A stretch of DNA of 6,946 nt from Clostridia bacterium (GTDB taxonomy: Bacteria > Bacillota > Clostridia > Oscillospirales > CAG-272): positions 1-6,946 of the forward strand of contig JAFYBI010000213.1 in assembly GCA_017540285.1 (NCBI GenBank), given 5' to 3'. The translations under genes were made by a program, and so were the position numbers. The notes below the pieces were generated by a model that was not told where the DNA came from, ran no database searches, and saw nothing but the letters and a program-made list of their open reading frames with translations. Shown here piece after piece: positions 5,946-6,946 of this stretch (within the stretch, counting starts at the first letter, position 1; each line of letters begins with the position of its first letter).

Positions 5946-5984
5946 GAAGCCAACGGAATCATCATCAATGAAAGGACAACCCGC

Positions 5985-6785
5985 ATGGACTTCAATGACC
6001 TCAAAACCATCATCATGGATGCCGGGATCAATCTTCTGCTCGGCATCATCATCCTCGTCGTCGGACTCTTCCTGACCCACTGGATCGTCAAGCTCATCTC
6101 CCAGAGCAAGACGTTCACCAAACTCGACCCTTCCCTTCAGAGCTTCTTCCGCAACCTGATCAAGATCCTTCTCATCGTGGTCGTCGTCCTGACTGCGGCA
6201 AGCGTTCTCGGCGTACCGCTGACCTCCGTTATCACGATCTTCGCTTCGGCGGGCGTTGCGATCAGCCTTGGCATGCAGGGCGCGCTCGGGAATCTCGTGG
6301 GCGGCGTGACGCTCCTGATCCTGCAGCCGATCAAGGCCGGTGAGTACGTGAAGATCGGCGAGCATACCGGCATCGTCAAGAATATCGGCGCGTTCTACAC
6401 GGAAATCAGAACGCTGGACAACTCCCTCATCAGCCTTCCGAACAGCAACCTGACAAACACGGCGATCGTCAACTATTCGCGCGAAGGGACATCCCGTATC
6501 GAAGCGGCTTTCACCGTGAGCTACAACAGCGACATGGACAAGGTGCGTGAGACGCTTCTGGAAATGGCGAGAAAGGGCGAATACGTTCTTGAAGCTCCGT
6601 CCCCGTGGGTGCTGGTTTCCAAGTGCACGGAGACAGGCATGGTCTTCCTCGTCAGAGCGTGGGCGAAGGCGGAAAACTGGGGAAGAGTGTATTATTATCT
6701 GGTGGAAGAAGGGAAGCGAGCGCTGGATGCAGCGGGAATCGTGATCCCCGTTCAGCAGATGGACGTCCATATCAAGCAGGACTGA
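5985..6785 (+). CDS. mscS: Small-conductance mechanosensitive channel, MscS family
   Basis: The 266-aa membrane protein is a compact MscS channel, which opens under membrane tension to release solutes during hypo-osmotic shock and forms homoheptamers in known members. Predicted membrane helices are at about 13-36 (TM1), 57-78 (TM2) and 81-116 (TM3, pore-lining). TM3 aligns well with Escherichia coli MscS: the FASAGVAISLGMQG stretch (86-99) places V91 and L95 at the L105/L109 vapour-lock positions, and Q98-G99 at the Q112-G113 kink. It is followed by GNLVGGVTLLILQPIKAGEY (102-121), the LPNSNL loop (151-156), the cytoplasmic beta and alpha/beta domains, and a VQQMDVHI end (256-263) like the PYPQMDVNF end of E. 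coli MscS. The N-terminus is shorter than in E. coli (286 aa). The ATG at 5985 follows AAAGGA (5971-5976) by 8 nt. A longer reading from 5856 crosses the promoter and is rejected. It is probably transcribed alone. Confidence 0.95.
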   Translation: MDFNDLKTIIMDAGINLLLGIIILVVGLFLTHWIVKLISQSKTFTKLDPSLQSFFRNLIKILLIVVVVLTAASVLGVPLTSVITIFASAGVAISLGMQGALGNLVGGVTLLILQPIKAGEYVKIGEHTGIVKNIGAFYTEIRTLDNSLISLPNSNLTNTAIVNYSREGTSRIEAAFTVSYNSDMDKVRETLLEMARKGEYVLEAPSPWVLVSKCTETGMVFLVRAWAKAENWGRVYYYLVEEGKRALDAAGIVIPVQQMDVHIKQD

Positions 6786-6801
6786 TTACATCATGTTTTT
6801 T

Positions 6802-6844
6802 CGGACTGCACCGACGGGAAACGCATTCCTTCCGGTGCAGTCCG
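6802..6844. repeat. Long perfect inverted repeat downstream of mscS
   Basis: CGGACTGCACCG (6802-6813) and CGGTGCAGTCCG (6833-6844) form a 12-bp perfect stem. A smaller GGAA/TTCC stem (6817-6820, 6826-6829) sits inside the 19-nt loop. On the plus strand a run of T precedes the stem (from 6795) and none follows it, which is the reverse of an intrinsic terminator for mscS. It may be an mRNA 3'-end stabiliser or a dyad binding site for the next gene. Confidence 0.5.
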
Positions 6845-6847
6845 GTC

Positions 6848-6873
6848 ATTCTCGCGAAGCCGAGAGAATTTTT
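6848..6873 (+). terminator. Possible weak rho-independent terminator for mscS
   Basis: ATTCTC (6848-6853) pairs with GAGAAT (6864-6869) over a 10-nt loop, and T residues run to 6873. The stem is short and AT-rich at its base, so some readthrough into the following oxidoreductase gene is likely. No promoter is visible between this element and that gene. Confidence 0.4.
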
Positions 6874-6897
6874 GAAGGTCGAGAGGAGTCCACGACC

Positions 6898-6946
6898 ATG
6901 TCTGAGCGCATTTTCACCCCCGTGACCGTCGGGTCCCTGACCCTGC
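6898..6946 (+). CDS. NADH:flavin oxidoreductase, Old Yellow Enzyme family (partial, first 16 codons)
   Basis: The ATG at 6898 opens a frame reading MSERIFTPVTVGSLTL and running off the right edge. This resembles the N-terminus of OYE-family flavin oxidoreductases, where an LFTPIxIGxLxLKNR block begins the TIM barrel and contacts FMN. AGGAG (6884-6888) lies 9 nt upstream, which supports translation. With only 16 residues the family call rests on one motif. The family covers 2,4-dienoyl-CoA reductases, bile-acid enzymes (BaiCD/BaiH type) and general enoate reductases, so no substrate can be named. Confidence 0.6.
   Translation, partial: MSERIFTPVTVGSLTL

Noticed and set aside
5856..5984. N-terminal extension of MscS from an ATG at 5856
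   Set aside because: The extension would be encoded across the consensus promoter at 5917-5945 and is not membrane-like. The ATG at 5985 has its own ribosome binding site.

Overview
The window is GC-rich bacterial DNA with tightly packed genes. Codons mostly end in G or C, Shine-Dalgarno sites are strong (GGAGG type), and promoters are near-consensus sigma-70/SigA type with 17-bp spacers. A lipoprotein-type solute-binding protein of the style common in gut and rumen Clostridia, an M55 D-aminopeptidase and a compact MscS fit a high-GC member of the Bacillota (Clostridia, Oscillospiraceae- or Christensenellales-like). That placement is an inference from gene style; there is no marker gene here. 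I see no tRNA, rRNA, CRISPR array, insertion sequence or phage gene.

Layout. (1) 1-1398, minus strand: the first 466 codons of an ABC-importer solute-binding lipoprotein that runs off the left edge. (2) 1399-1678: a divergent promoter region with one promoter facing each way. (3) 1679-4914, plus strand: a compact three-gene operon made of a cytoplasmic GH20-like TIM-barrel glycosidase, a DegT/DnrJ/EryC1/StrS-type PLP aminotransferase and an Amidohydrolase_2-family metal hydrolase. The first two genes overlap by 4 bp and the next gap is 21 bp. (4) About 4964-5002: a bidirectional terminator closing this operon and the convergent gene. (5) 5020-5778, minus strand: an M55 (DppA-like) D-aminopeptidase. 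(6) 5779-5984: a second divergent promoter region with two strong promoters and repeated dyad elements. (7) 5985-6785, plus strand: a small-conductance mechanosensitive channel (MscS). (8) 6786-6897: two hairpins. (9) 6898 to the right edge: the first 16 codons of what looks like an Old Yellow Enzyme-type NADH:flavin oxidoreductase.

How the genes may work together. The solute-binding protein and the three-gene operon are divergent neighbours, so a plausible reading is a carbohydrate or amino-sugar module: capture and import, intracellular cleavage by the GH20-like enzyme, PLP-dependent amino transfer on a keto-sugar or cyclitol-like product, then a metal-dependent hydrolysis or decarboxylation. 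I do not recognise this combination as a named pathway, and it is the best candidate in the window for an undescribed system. The M55 peptidase and MscS are divergently transcribed from a shared, repeat-bearing intergenic region, which raises the possibility of a common regulator; their joint role is not evident from sequence.
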